Source: Magnolia sinica
Lineage: Eukaryota > Streptophyta > Magnoliopsida > Magnoliales > Magnoliaceae
NCBI RefSeq assembly: GCF_029962835.1
Contig: NC_080586.1
Span: forward strand, 71,611,001 to 71,675,000
DNA length: 64,000 nt
Direction: 5' to 3'
The notes below the pieces were generated by a model that saw only the letters and a list, made by a program, of their open reading frames with translations, was not told where the DNA came from and did not search any database. Positions 26,101-33,569 of this stretch are shown here, piece after piece (positions within the stretch are counted from its first letter, which is position 1; each line of letters begins with the position of its first letter). The translations under genes and the position numbers were made by a program.

Positions 26101-27052
26101 TGACCCGACTGGTCCGAGCGGATGGGACACAGGTTTAAAGTTTTCAACCATTCTGGCTACATATTCTTTCCAGGTCTTTGCTCTGAACATTTTTTAATCT
26201 TCCAAAAGGCTGGTCATGGATAAGAGTATCGAACTTCCAATGACAGATTTTTAGCTAATGGTCTATCCAAGAGATTGCCACTGAATGAACACCTTAGATC
26301 CATCACCATGTGCACAAATTTGCGTGTTTGTAGGATCAGTACCCTCTTCTAAACGGTACCACATGTGCTTTGACATCTAAGCCTCGGATGCTGGTTTCTT
26401 TCCTCGAAGTAGTTTCAAAGATTTCTCATACAAAACAGCTCCAAATGTGCAAAATCAATCCATCTGCCTCTTTTGGATCTCAATTTTCTTAAATGCCATT
26501 AGTTTATATGAGCTTTGCTAAGTCCACATGAGCGTGCAAGTCAGCTAATGCACATGCCACCACATGTGCTAGTGCGGCAGACATGATATATCCAAGCCAT
26601 TCATCAGGTGGAACTCACCGTGTAGATGTTGCTGCCCGAGGATAGAGGCGGTCCACTCGGTAGGCATGCCATGATATTAGAAATAAGTAGATGGATTAGA
26701 AAACTTCCTCCAGTTTTTAACAATTGTGCATTTGTTAATTTAAATGTGGCCCACCTGACTAGTGTTCCGACCTGATCTTGAAATAATGAATCTACATATG
26801 TAATATTAGCTTGATATCAATCACTGCATTCATGAACATTCCCACTTTCAGAAATAGCATTCAAATGTGTTTACTTCGATCAACGGCTGAGAACTGCTGG
26901 TCTATCGATAGGTGGATGCTTTTGTGAAGATCTTCCCGGGGGTGGCTCATGGATGGACGGTGAGGTATGGTGTTGACGATGAACCAGCTGTGAAGAAGGC
27001 GGAAGAAGCGCATCAGAACATGTTGGACTGGTTCACAAAGTATGTCAAGTAG
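216..27052 (+). CDS. Dienelactone hydrolase family protein, seven exons over 26.8 kb
   Basis: Alpha/beta-hydrolase of the dienelactone hydrolase (DLH) family, like plant proteins labelled 'endo-1,3;1,4-beta-D-glucanase-like'; the plant substrate is not settled. Coding exons: 216-363, 9993-10014, 16924-17050, 19289-19379, 20339-20428, 20776-20876, 26912-27052 (stop TAG). They total 720 nt, 239 residues, the family's usual length, with all phases agreeing. The DLH triad is visible: nucleophile Cys127 in GFCWG (exon 4), Asp173 in GAEVD (exon 6) and His206 in VAHGW (exon 7), close in number to Cys123/Asp171/His202 of the bacterial enzyme. No signal peptide or membrane segment is seen, so it is probably cytosolic. 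Introns are about 9.6, 6.9, 2.2, 0.96, 0.35 and 6.0 kb. Intron 5 starts with GC rather than GT. Exon 2 is 22 nt and supplies G-YEPPNL-R. No break is seen, so the gene looks functional. Upstream: TATA box at 174-180. LSM2 lies tail-to-tail downstream. Confidence 0.93.
364..842. other. Intron 1, first part: no gene
   Basis: T-rich intron sequence with a (GTT)n run near 595-615 and poly-T tracts. Nothing else is recognisable. Confidence 0.6.
843..1031. mobile_element. Tourist-like (PIF/Harbinger) MITE in intron 1
   Basis: A 189-bp element begins GGGTCGTTTGGAAG and ends with the inverted form CTGCCAAACGATCCC. It is flanked on both sides by the 3-bp target duplication TAA (840-842 and 1032-1034), the hallmark of PIF/Harbinger MITEs. 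It has no coding capacity. Confidence 0.85.
1032..1478. other. Intron 1 stretch without features
   Basis: Ordinary T-rich intron DNA. It repeats the 'ttgcatgtgg..ttggttgtttg' flavour of its surroundings loosely, but no gene or element boundary is recognised. Confidence 0.5.
1479..6154. mobile_element. Putative large solo LTR or non-coding LTR-element relic in intron 1
   Basis: The block starts TGTCATACCCCAAACTCGGG and ends ATGGGTCTTACA, a TG...CA pair of the kind found on plant gypsy-type LTRs. It is flanked by gcaac (1474-1478) and acaac (6155-6159), an imperfect 5-bp target duplication. It is 4.7 kb, holds no retroviral reading frame, and contains several degenerate GGGCCCACC-type stretches (about 3350-5420). 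A solo LTR of a long-LTR family or a LARD-like unit fits best. An unrelated patchwork between chance ends remains possible. It is a fossil with no coding capacity. Confidence 0.45.
6155..7484. other. Intron 1 stretch, no gene
   Basis: A+T-rich intron sequence. The only structure seen is the tandem duplication described at 6689-6888. No open frame of note. Confidence 0.5.
6689..6888. repeat. Two-copy tandem duplication of about 100 bp
   Basis: Two adjacent copies (about 6689-6781 and 6788-6888) share 'cttcttgtttggg', 'gggcatatgtatttata' and 'gcatttatag.gaatcag'. The second has an extra 'attttata'. Slipped replication or unequal exchange in the intron is the simple explanation. Confidence 0.75.
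8081..8640. repeat. Two diverged tandem units of about 300 bp inside the LTR element
   Basis: Unit 1 (about 8081-8380) and unit 2 (about 8400-8640) share a series of phrases: 'gatgaggt.tattt', 'cacattaatcatt', 'caattcaagattcaa', 'aatatggg.tgcctcaaag' and 'ctttacaatggtggg'. A third, partial unit resumes at about 8938-9000 after an inserted MITE. Confidence 0.7.
8640..8935. mobile_element. Inverted-repeat MITE rich in CCGTTACGG motifs
   Basis: The left side reads 'aatggtaatggtggccgtaacggcc'-like sequence and the right side its inverse ('ccgttaccattaccattatg', 'acagccgttatgtaac'), with an A-run in the middle. It interrupts the third tandem unit. A relative lies at 45185-45345. The superfamily was not determined, because no clean target duplication was found. 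Confidence 0.55.
9013..9387 (-). mobile_element. Complete TRIM retrotransposon, 375 bp, with perfect target duplication
   Basis: Terminal direct repeats lie at 9013-9098 (86 bp) and 9304-9387 (84 bp), about 88% alike by eye. The flanks are GGCTG (9008-9012) and GGCTG (9388-9392), a perfect 5-bp duplication. On the - strand the interior starts with TAGTATCAGAGC (9303-9292), one base from the initiator-Met primer-binding site and directly abutting the LTR. It ends with a purine tract, GCGGGGGAG, against the other LTR (9099-9107). There is no coding capacity. It sits nested within the LTR element 7485-9832. Confidence 0.9.
9993..10014 (+). other. 22-nt micro-exon (exon 2) of the hydrolase gene
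   Basis: The 22 bases are flanked by a textbook acceptor (cattttacag) and donor (gtatgg). They enter with two bases completing Gly50, encode Tyr-Glu-Pro-Pro-Asn-Leu, and leave two bases that make Arg57 with the first base of exon 3. Plant homologues have a FEAPNLR- or YEAPNLR-like segment at this place, from memory of the family, so only one residue differs. Skipping it would shift the frame and would also remove the segment just before the KLADK helix. Confidence 0.9.
10015..10400. other. Start of intron 2, no gene
   Basis: Unremarkable T-rich intron sequence between the micro-exon and a LINE relic. Confidence 0.5.
10430..11190 (+). mobile_element. Degenerate LINE 3' fragment with RNase H-like domain
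   Basis: Broken + strand frames read '[12 protein letters not shown]', the typical end of the RT-associated zinc region of plant L1-like LINEs. Further on comes '[20 protein letters not shown]', which resembles the RNase H-like domain (D-G-S-x-R-G-x-x-G motif). Many stops and shifts interrupt it, so it is an old relic in intron 2. The limits are approximate; no target duplication was seen. Confidence 0.55.
11259..11873 (+). repeat. 5' LTR of the Tnt1-like element
   Basis: 615 bp. U3 carries five or six copies of a palindromic CGACCGGTCG-type motif (about 11294-11470). A TATA box, ctatatatagg, lies near 11553. Ends TGTTG/CAACA. Confidence 0.92.
15859..16469 (+). repeat. 3' LTR of the Tnt1-like element
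   Basis: 611 bp partner of the 5' LTR. It keeps the TATA region and fewer exact CGACCGGTCG motifs, several having decayed by C-to-T or G-to-A changes. A purine-rich tract (aagaaggaga) lies just before it. Confidence 0.92.
16475..16923. other. End of intron 2, no gene
   Basis: It includes two similar 'gaatttatcgtgatt(t)' phrases (about 16555 and 16655), probably a minor local repeat. It ends in the acceptor before exon 3 (ctataaag), which has a weak pyrimidine tract. Confidence 0.5.
17063..17108. repeat. (TC)n microsatellite next to the exon 3 donor
   Basis: A run of 23 TC units begins 12 bases after the 5' splice site of intron 3 (donor GTTGGT at 17051). Confidence 0.95.
17355..17859. mobile_element. 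hAT-type MITE in intron 3 with perfect 8-bp target duplication
   Basis: A 505-bp element begins CAGGGGCTACTCAA and ends with the inverse of CAGGGGTGGCTCAA. The flanks are ATGATTGC at 17347-17354 and ATGATTGC at 17860-17867. The CAGGGG ends and 8-bp duplication are typical of hAT. Near both ends a CCTAAGGCCCCC block is inverted. The interior is A+T-rich and non-coding. Confidence 0.92.
17868..19288. other. Remainder of intron 3, no gene
   Basis: No recognisable element. A short tandem 'agtccagac(t/a)tggtggctagga' pair occurs near 18100-18145. The intron ends in a good acceptor, cattcttacag. Confidence 0.5.
19440..20252 (+). mobile_element. 5'-truncated LINE (L1-like) in intron 4
   Basis: The first frame reads '[10 protein letters not shown]', 'DSLWR' and 'GWW', followed by 'PKVAAFAWL' and '[10 protein letters not shown]', the zf-RVT region found after the reverse transcriptase of plant L1 elements. 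It ends 'ttaataaactccattacttttc' followed by an A-rich tail (20239-20252). It fills most of intron 4 in host-gene orientation, has at least one frame change, and lacks EN and RT, so it is dead on arrival. No clear target duplication was found. Confidence 0.8.
20429..20775 (+). other. Intron 5 with GC-AG boundary
   Basis: Exon 5 ends ATTAAAG and the intron begins GCAAGT, the strong consensus known for plant and animal GC-AG introns. It ends ttttttcag. Only this boundary gives Glu160 (G|AG) and the conserved DDIKE-x-K run. The nearest GT, four bases on, would shift the frame. Confidence 0.88.
20877..22380. other. Start of intron 6, no gene
   Basis: Ordinary intron DNA up to about 22200. Then 'tagagctgcaacttgggttcgag' and further CGAG/CCGG-rich phrases resemble the subterminal part of a hAT element (about 22205-22330), possibly cut by the neighbouring LTR insertion. 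Confidence 0.4.
22381..24466 (-). mobile_element. Gypsy-type LTR with tRNA-Asp primer site on one side and polypurine tract on the other
   Basis: The LTR spans 22405-24452 (2.05 kb; on the - strand TGTTGAGGG...GTGAACA). Just past its 3' end lies TGGCGCCGTTGCCGGGGA (22398-22381), the primer-binding site complementary to tRNA-Asp used by Athila/Tat-like and some LARD elements. Just before its 5' end is CTGGTTGGAGATTG (24466-24453), a polypurine tract. So one LTR has internal sequence on both sides. No coding remains. A fossil. Confidence 0.75.
24467..25259 (-). other. Probable non-coding interior of the same gypsy-type element
   Basis: On the - strand this leads into the polypurine tract at 24453. 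It contains A/T runs and the phrase 'gagggggaggggaatcaaat' but no reading frame. Assigned by position only. Confidence 0.35.
25260..25925 (-). repeat. LTR-like fragment with TATA box, related to 60775-61160
   Basis: On the - strand it contains GTCTATAAATAGAAAC (a TATA box), then a transcribed-looking stretch ending with 'tctcgtggattcgaa' and 'gaagttccgtgga'. The same order and many of the same phrases occur on the + strand at 60775-61160. It looks like part of an LTR (U3-R-U5) of a second family. It has no coding capacity and its boundaries were not found. Confidence 0.5.
25926..26911. other. End of intron 6, no gene
   Basis: It starts with GACCCGA-rich sequence (about 26010-26135) reminiscent of hAT subterminal repeats. 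The rest is plain. Exon 7 follows the acceptor tctatcgatag, which has a poor pyrimidine tract. Confidence 0.4.
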
Positions 27053-27672
27053 GAGATGATACTCCACATCATATGATTAAGAACAACATTTGATATGATA
27101 GCTCAAGTATGAGTTGTGTGTATAATCTGCTTCTCTGTATTATTAGTGGGACTTGGTGAGTAATTCTGATGGGTCTTTGGACGCCGTAGTCAAGGTGTTT
27201 GTCGGGTTTGGATATTACTTGACAAATATCTATTATAAATCATAACTCATAAAGCTGTCCACAGGTCTGTCCCTTGCATACCATACCCAGATCCTGCCTC
27301 AAGAAGGCTGTGTTTGGGTCCAGGTACTATATTTGTAGACTTGGATCCAAACCCTGTCAAGTACCCATTGGGTCTTACGTTTCTCTGGGTTGGGTCCGTC
27401 CGGATAGGGACATCAAGCCGGTTGGACCCATGGTGTGTAGATGGGCCTTCTTATATGTTCGTGGCCTAACAAACGTCGTTCGATCACTAGGACACTCCTG
27501 CATGCGCACCATCATATCATAGCAAAGAACCCAAAAACTCGGCTTGACTTGATGTTCAGGTGGGTTCGATTGAGTCGAGGACTTGGACTCCAATGGAATG
27601 GATATTTGATTTATTATAAATTAGAAATGTTTGGAAGAGTAATAAATATTTCAAATAGTTTTGTATGGGGTA

Positions 27673-27712
<40 letters not shown>

Positions 27713-27984
27713 GCAATCTGCGCAGAGCACAGTATATGCTCTGTTTATGGAGATTCTTGCTTTTGTAGTAAACTTTTTGGAAAAAAAAAAAAAAAACTTT
27801 GATTGCATTATATGAGTTGGCTTCAAGTCACTTAAAGTACGAAGTCTTCTCCCAGTTACTCGAATCAAAACTCGGCTGATGGGGGGTGTCAAGTGGGTCC
27901 CACTTGTACAAACTGAAAAACCTGAAATGGGATGTGGCTTGTAATGCAGTTTTGTGTATGATCTGTTTTCTTGATTTTATTGGT
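27053..27984. other. Intergenic and 3' flank of the hydrolase gene
   Basis: The 3' UTR should start here; no single clear poly(A) signal stands out. Contains the (TAA)n run described separately. Confidence 0.5.
27675..27710. repeat. (TAA)n microsatellite
   Basis: About twelve TAA units downstream of the hydrolase stop codon. Confidence 0.95.
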
Positions 27985-28801
27985 GGGACCATGGTTAAAT
28001 GGACTTGTTTCGTCCTGAGTTGAGTTTGGGGTTTGTTGGGAGAAGGATTCCTTCTTCACCACACACAGCAATAACAATCGAAAGATAAATAAAAGAAAAA
28101 AGATGCAAACCATCACACAGATTTACATGGTTCCCTTTCGGCATGTCTACGGATTCATGCCATCTATTATATGCTCAAAGGCAAAAATGAAACATCTCCT
28201 TTCAATACAATGATGTATGGTTTCCAGACCATTGATTTCATGGGCTTTTCTGTGAATGGACCATGCTCTCAGAGGTCTCTTCTGTTATGTAACCTCTCAA
28301 GCCCTTTCCAGGGCAATAGTTTGTTAGCCCATCAATATCGCCATCCGTCATGACTCATTTGGACTCATGATGGATGGATTGGGCCAAGCATCTGATTTGT
28401 ACATGTTGTTGCGAATCAAATGGATGGTTTAATCAAGTTGCTAACAGATGACATTAAGCATCCTGGGTCCCTTGATTGAATGATTGGGATAAATCGCTGG
28501 GACCGCAAGATATGTTCGGTCTTTTGTGACTAACAGGGCTTCCGCCCCAACGGTTAGTAGGAAACAATCCAAAAGCAAAGATGAATGGAGCTTTCACCAA
28601 CTGAATGATTTGAGTAGCAAATCAATGATCAAGATTCTTTCACAAATTTCAGTTTGAAATGGGCTGCAAAAAGAAACAATGAAGAACCATTATAGATAAA
28701 GATGGTCATCTAACTATTCATACAATGAAAGAATCCAAAGGTAGGGACTTTTCTTTGTTTTTCTTCTCTTTTGGGAGCTGAAAAAGAGCGATGATCAGAT
28801 A

Positions 28802-28922
28802 TCGACCACCACGAGCTTCTCTCCGTGTAGCATCATGAAGTATATCGATGTCGTCCCCATCCGGGGGAAGCTGAACATACCTCACTACTGACCCCCCTGA
28901 TGAAACAGTTTCTTGCTGACAT
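28802..28922 (-). pseudogene. Decayed second copy of the LSM2 terminal exon
   Basis: It reads like the real exon at 35969-36088: VVRYVQLPPDG and DIDILHDATRREARGG are recognisable. A G-run that is five long in the real exon is six long here, which puts RNCFIRG and VVRYVQ in different frames. The stop TGA has become CGA. Two extra bases (AG) lie at the acceptor. It lies about 7 kb downstream of the real exon in the direction of transcription, so it is not needed by the gene. Interpreted as a non-functional by-product of the duplication; use as an alternative exon is unlikely. Confidence 0.85.
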
Positions 28923-29980
28923 CTCTGCAATTGGAGCAATGAACAGGAAAAAATAAAATAAAAAATCAAATCCATCTGCATACACACAAAGGTAAGATTT
29001 CTTCTTACTCTAATATGGAGCAAATTCAAGTGGGGCTCCGTGAGGCCCACCATCGATCATGCCGGACCCTTTGGTAGGAGGGTCCTGCCTCAAAATTAGC
29101 TTCGATTGGATGAGATGACATCCATCCGATTAAGGGCTTGTAAAATGGATGGTGACCAGATTTTAGTAGGCCGTTAATCAAGATGCAAATGATCAACGTG
29201 TAAGAATTCTATGTGGTGGGCCTTACTGATCAACGGTCTAGATTGATCTGTATGTTGGACTGTGTGATTATGTAAACTAGTGGACCCCACTTCTTGTGAT
29301 TTACGCAGATACTCTGCGTTAGGGGTGGAGTGCTATAGCCTTTTGCAGGGCTGCACAAGGCGGTTTAAGTTGAACTAGGACACAGCAATGCGGAGCAGTG
29401 GGAGAGAGTTACGATGGGATTCAAACTCTCATCTCCTATCTATCATTTTGTATATTGGTGTGAAGGAGAGGAAGACTACAGCATTGGTATTCTGGTATTC
29501 TAATCTAGCACGTATGGCGTCTCAATTAGGTAAGTCATTCGAACCCTAGATCTCCATGTCCTATTCACAGCTGGGATAACCTGGGCGCCCAACAAAGAGA
29601 TATACACAATATTATAGTAAGAAAACGATATAGACCATGGTTTGAAAAATCAGAATCATCCAAGTCTTATGGTTTTGGTCTGAAATTAAATGGGTCACCA
29701 CATTGATACGTGACCAAATAAGATAAAGAGTCTGAGCGAGTTGCATCGGTTTACGTTCCCAGGCGAACCGCACACCAATACCATTACTTAAATCTAGAGC
29801 CGGGCATTTTATACCCGAACCGGTGGATCCGGCCCGATCAGACCCGATATGACCCGATTCGAACAGATCCGAATTATTTTCGGGTCGAATCCGGATAGGC
29901 CTTGTTCCGAACCGACCCGATCCGGAACCCGATCCGATTGGATCCGATTCGGACCGACCCGATCCGGACCGCATATATTA

Positions 29981-30002
29981 GTGTGTGTGTGTGTGTGTGT
30001 GT
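29981..30002. repeat. (GT)n microsatellite
   Basis: Eleven GT units just inside the left subterminal repeats of the hAT element. Confidence 0.95.
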
Positions 30003-30239
30003 ATTTTTTTTCTTTTTACTTTTACCTTTACGTTCAAGCGCCAAAAAATCCCGCCCAATTTACACTTTGGCCCGTCCCTATCTCTCTATCTCTCTCCTTC
30101 TTTCTATATTTGTGATTCTTTCTGCATATCTGCTTCTCTATTACTATTGAAGAAGAAGGTGAGAAGAAGGTTTTGGAGCTGGGATTTATCTGCTGGAGAG
30201 AGATATACAGAGAAGGAGGGAAAGAGAGACCCTGCTTTG

Positions 30240-30745
30240 ATCGAGTTACGAAGTGAATGGACTCAGGTACCGTTAGCATATTTTGTGGGTATGATCACAA
30301 GGTATGTGTTATATCCAAACCGCCCATCCAGTTGGCGAGCTCATTTTAAGGCTTGCCACAAAAAATAAGACAGATCTAACCATCAACTGGACCACACTGC
30401 AAAAACTAAGAAGGAGATTGAACGTCTACCATTGAAACCCTTTTTAGGGTAACAGAAGTTTTGGATCAATATGAAATTTGTTTTTCCTCTAACCTTATGA
30501 AATATGTTTTTTTCCAGGTACTTGTAACCTTATGGACAGTTTGGATGTAAAATAAACGTTATGGTGGGCCTTACAAATTTTTTAACAGTGAAAATCATTA
30601 TCTCCGCTGCTATTTATGGTGTGGTCCAGATGATCTTTGGATATGATTCATTTTTTGAATAATGCTCTAAAATGATCTCTAAAAATAGATGAACGATGTA
30701 GATATAGTAAATACGTCACCATGTGGCCATGTAATGCGGATCTCC
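30240..30745. mobile_element. Diverged GGGCCCACC-family MITE nested in the hAT element
   Basis: It shows the family's inner phrases: 'aaaccgcccatccagttggcg', 'agacagatctaaccatcaac', 'aacgttatggtgggcctta' and 'atgatctctaaaaatagatg' with a 'tacgtcaccatgtggcc' end. The terminal repeats are degraded, so the limits are approximate. Confidence 0.5.
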
Positions 30746-30866
30746 TTTGAACCGTTCGTACAACTCGGAGCTCGAGGACCGTCGGTGCTCGTCTTCGCAC
30801 GACATGTTCCCTATATAGCTGGTGCTAGGCTGCTAGCTACAAACAGCAAGAATGACATCTCCCGTG

Positions 30867-31328
30867 GCTGATGGTCGGTGCTCTGTGGGCCCCACCATGA
30901 TGTAGGTGTTTCATCCATTCCGTTCATCCATTTTTACAAATCATTATAGGGCTTAATATAAAAAAAATAGGGATATAAATCTTAGGTGGGCCACACCACG
31001 GAAAAACAATAATGAATGGATATTCACCAGTAAAATCCTCAGAAGGCCCACTGTACTGTTTATTTGAAATCCAATCGGTTGATTTGGTCATAAAGACCCA
31101 GATGAAGGAAAACAATAAATATCAGCTTTATCCAAAACTTTTATTGCCCCCGAAATGTTTTTAATGGTCAAAATTCATTCGACACTGTTTCCTGTAATGT
31201 GGTCCACTTAAGATTGAGATATACTTAATTCTTTTTCTCATATCATAAAATGATATATAAAAATAGATGGACGGCATGGATGACACACATACATCATGGT
31301 GGGCCCCACAGAACACCGACCACTAGCC
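30867..31328. mobile_element. GGGCCCACC-family MITE nested in the hAT element
   Basis: The terminal inverted repeats run from 'ggctgatggtcggtgctctg' plus 'tgggccccaccatgatgta' on the left to the inverse of 'ggctagtggtcggtgttctg' on the right, about 45-50 bp. The interior is non-coding. Confidence 0.8.
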
Positions 31329-31334
31329 ATACAA

Positions 31335-31408
31335 AGCTTCTTCAAGAAGCTATTGCTGTGGTGTAAAGCTTCTTCAAGAAGCTATCTACCAAGCTTCTCC
31401 AGGAAGCT
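31335..31408. repeat. Three spaced copies of a 17-bp palindrome
   Basis: AGCTTCTTCAAGAAGCT occurs at 31335-31351 and again exactly at 31367-31383. A variant, AGCTTCTCCAGGAAGCT, lies at 31392-31408. Each exact copy has 8-bp self-complementary arms around a single base. They lie immediately beside the nested MITE, inside the hAT element. Confidence 0.95.
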
Positions 31409-31867
31409 AACCGTCCGATTTTTTCATACTGAGTAAATTATGTGGGCCCATCTTGGACCTCTTTTGGTTTATCCACACCGTCCATTAGTTTTTATCCGAA
31501 CCTTACTTAATCCGATCCGACTCGGTTTTTCTGACCGAGTCGGACTCGGATCGATTCAGGCCGGCAGGAGTTCGGGTCTGTTCGAGTTAAATGACCCGGA
31601 TCCGGTCTCTAATCCGGGTTCGGGTCGGGACCTACAAATTTCGAACCTAGTCAAGTTGGACTAAATCTGATCCGACTCGGTCCGTTGCCCAGCTCTACTT
31701 AAATCCATAGGCCCAATGAACAGAAGTGAAGGAATACAAGAGCAAGAGCAACGAATGGTCATTCAAGCTGTTCGTAGACTACGCATAATCATAACGTCAG
31801 CAACAGGTTCACAGTAGCACCCCATCCTAGAAAATATCAGTTTTGGCATGAATATAGCTGTGGGCAA

Positions 31868-31868
31868 C

Positions 31869-31899
<31 letters not shown>

Positions 31900-31900
31900 A
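31868..31900. repeat. (TA)n(TG)n microsatellite
   Basis: An 'atatatatat' run passes directly into a 'gtgtgtgtgt' run. Confidence 0.95.
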
Positions 31901-31904
31901 AGGT

Positions 31905-32935
31905 TCCATGCGGTCGAGCTCATGGGAACTTCCCATGAAGTCGAGTTGTGTGGGCCCATCGTGATTTGTGTCGAACATCTACCCCATTAGACAGATGCAC
32001 CATTCCATGGTGGACCTAGGGCTTAAAAATCCAGTAAATCCGTGACTTGTGTGGGCCACACCACATGCAAAATTTGAGAGGGGTTACCCTCCATTAAAAC
32101 ATTCGTAATCATTTGTTGGGCCCACCGAGATGTGGTTCACAAATCCAACCCATCCATTATGTGTGTCCCACTTGGATGAGGGGTCAAACCAAGTTTCAGA
32201 CGCATCAAAATTTCAGGTGGGCCCCACTAAGTGCTTTTATATGTTTTAGGATGTCTTCACATGATTTTAGATGGTATGGCCCACCTGAGTTCCGTATATG
32301 GGTGATTTTTGGGATATCCCATAATTTAAAGGGTACCCATCAAATGCACGGTGTTGATGTTCGACATACATCACGGTGGGGCCCACACAGCTCGGAAAAA
32401 GTTCTATGCTACTGAGCTCACGGGAACTCCCCATGAGGTCGAGCTATGTGGGGCCCACCATGATGTATGTCAAACATCAAGACCATGCATTTGATGGGTC
32501 CCCTTTAAATTATGGTATATCCCAAAAATCAGCTGTATACGGAACCGGTGGGCGATATCATATAAAATCATGTGAAGACATGCCTAAAACATATAAAAGC
32601 ACTTGGCGGGGCCTACCTGAAATTTGGATGCGATTGAAACCTGGTCTGACCCCTCATCCAAGTGGGACACACATAATGGATGAGCTGGATTTGTGAACCA
32701 CATCTCGGTTGGCCCAAAAAATGATTATGAATGTTTTAATAGAGGGTAACCCCTCTCAACTTTTGTATGTGGTGTGGCCCATACAAGTCACGGATTGACT
32801 TGATTTTTAAGCCCTATGACCACCATGGAATTGTGCATCTAACTGATGGGATAGATGTTCAACATACATCATGGTGGGGCCCACACTGCTCGACCTCATG
32901 GAAAGTTCCCATGAGCTGGACCGTATAGAATAATG
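31905..32935. repeat. Inverted duplication of a 500-bp MITE (head-to-head pair)
   Basis: The left half (about 31905-32408) and the right half (about 32410-32935) are reverse complements at roughly 90% by eye. Shared phrases, inverted in the right half, include 'cttggatgaggggtcaaacc', 'agtgcttttatatgtttta' and 'gagaggggttaccctc'. Each half is itself bounded by 'gagctcatgggaact..ccatga(a/g)gtcgagct' and GTGGGGCCCACC ends. The structure would fold into a hairpin with a stem of about 500 bp. Confidence 0.85.
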
Positions 32936-33569
32936 CAGCAACTTTTGGACACTTTTGCCCCTTACAATTAGTCGTGGGGAGGGAAAACAAGCTTCAGTTT
33001 TTCTTTCATGTAGCCCTTCAACCAGAGGGCATTTGTCTTTTCAATTCCTTCCTGGGAGTAGCCCATACTTCTCTTGTAGCATGTAGCCACGTGCCCACGT
33101 GGAGGGCATGGCATTAGGGAGCACATATGATAAAGGCTCGGTGGGGGTGCACAGTAATGAATCTGCAACGTCCACGCCATGCATTGGTTGTGCAGGGTCA
33201 TGTTAGGATGTGGGTCCAAAAGTGAGATTGAAAGCTCGAGTGAGTCCTCGCACATGAAAAGCGTACATGGATAGCCTACATTGAAATCCTTCTCTCTGTT
33301 TTCTTGCCATACTCTCTCCACGTGTGTTGCACATGCCATAACCCCTAACTTTTATAGCTATAACATCAAAGAAATAAATCAACCAATGCTTGAATACTCA
33401 GTGCAAGGAGAGATGTCTAACATTATGGTGGACAGCGAAAATTCTGACAATTTTGTGCCGGAACAAGTGGTGAAGAAGTTGCAATTCTGAGATACAAGCA
33501 AGGCCAAGCAGTGCAATGCATTATGGGGTGGATGAAGAGAGCAAGCCAGTACATTCGTCTTGAAAATTC

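Larger units (their letters stand above)
29795..31697. mobile_element. Non-autonomous hAT element, 1.9 kb, with perfect 8-bp target duplication
   Basis: The ends are TAGAGCCGGGCA and, inverted, TAGAGCTGGGCA. The flanks are CTTAAATC at 29787-29794 and CTTAAATC at 31698-31705. Both ends carry dense degenerate GACCCGA/TCCGG subterminal repeats (29810-29970 and 31495-31690), typical of hAT. Copy B of the duplication shows the target unoccupied (36631-36638). The interior holds a (GT)n run and two GGGCCCACC-family MITEs (about 30240-30745 and 30867-31328). No transposase was seen. Confidence 0.93.
27985..33500. repeat. Segmental duplication, copy A (decayed and expanded)
   Basis: Homologous blocks in the same order as copy B (35010-37476): 'gtgggaccatggttaaatgg' near 27982, the LSM2 last-exon copy at 28802-28922, 'cgatatagaccatggttt' near 29625, 'aaggaatacaagagcaagag' near 31730, and 'ttagtcgtggggagggaaaa' near 32970, ending at 'gttgcaattctga' (33491). 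Copy A is longer because a hAT element, several MITEs and an inverted duplication were inserted into it. Confidence 0.88.

Noticed and set aside
28718-29053. 111-codon frame containing RYVQLPPDGDDIDILHDATRREARGG, as a separate small LSM2-like gene.
   Set aside because: It is the decayed duplicate of the LSM2 last exon. The N-terminal part is intron-derived and there is no exon 2 copy nearby.
29612-29974. Frame rich in Gly-Arg-Ser-Asp repeats (SGSGRSESDPIGSGSG), looking like a low-complexity protein.
   Set aside because: It is translation of the degenerate GACCCGATCCG subterminal repeats of the hAT element.
33411-33490. Short + strand frame (MSN..MVDSENSDNFVPEQVVKKL), repeated at 37397-37474 as MSNSIVDSGNSDNFLPEHVVKEL, resembling an aspartic-protease core of gypsy elements.
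   Set aside because: Only about 25 codons, with no other retroelement parts nearby. The similarity (D-S-G plus N-F) is too short to name, and both copies are explained by the segmental duplication.
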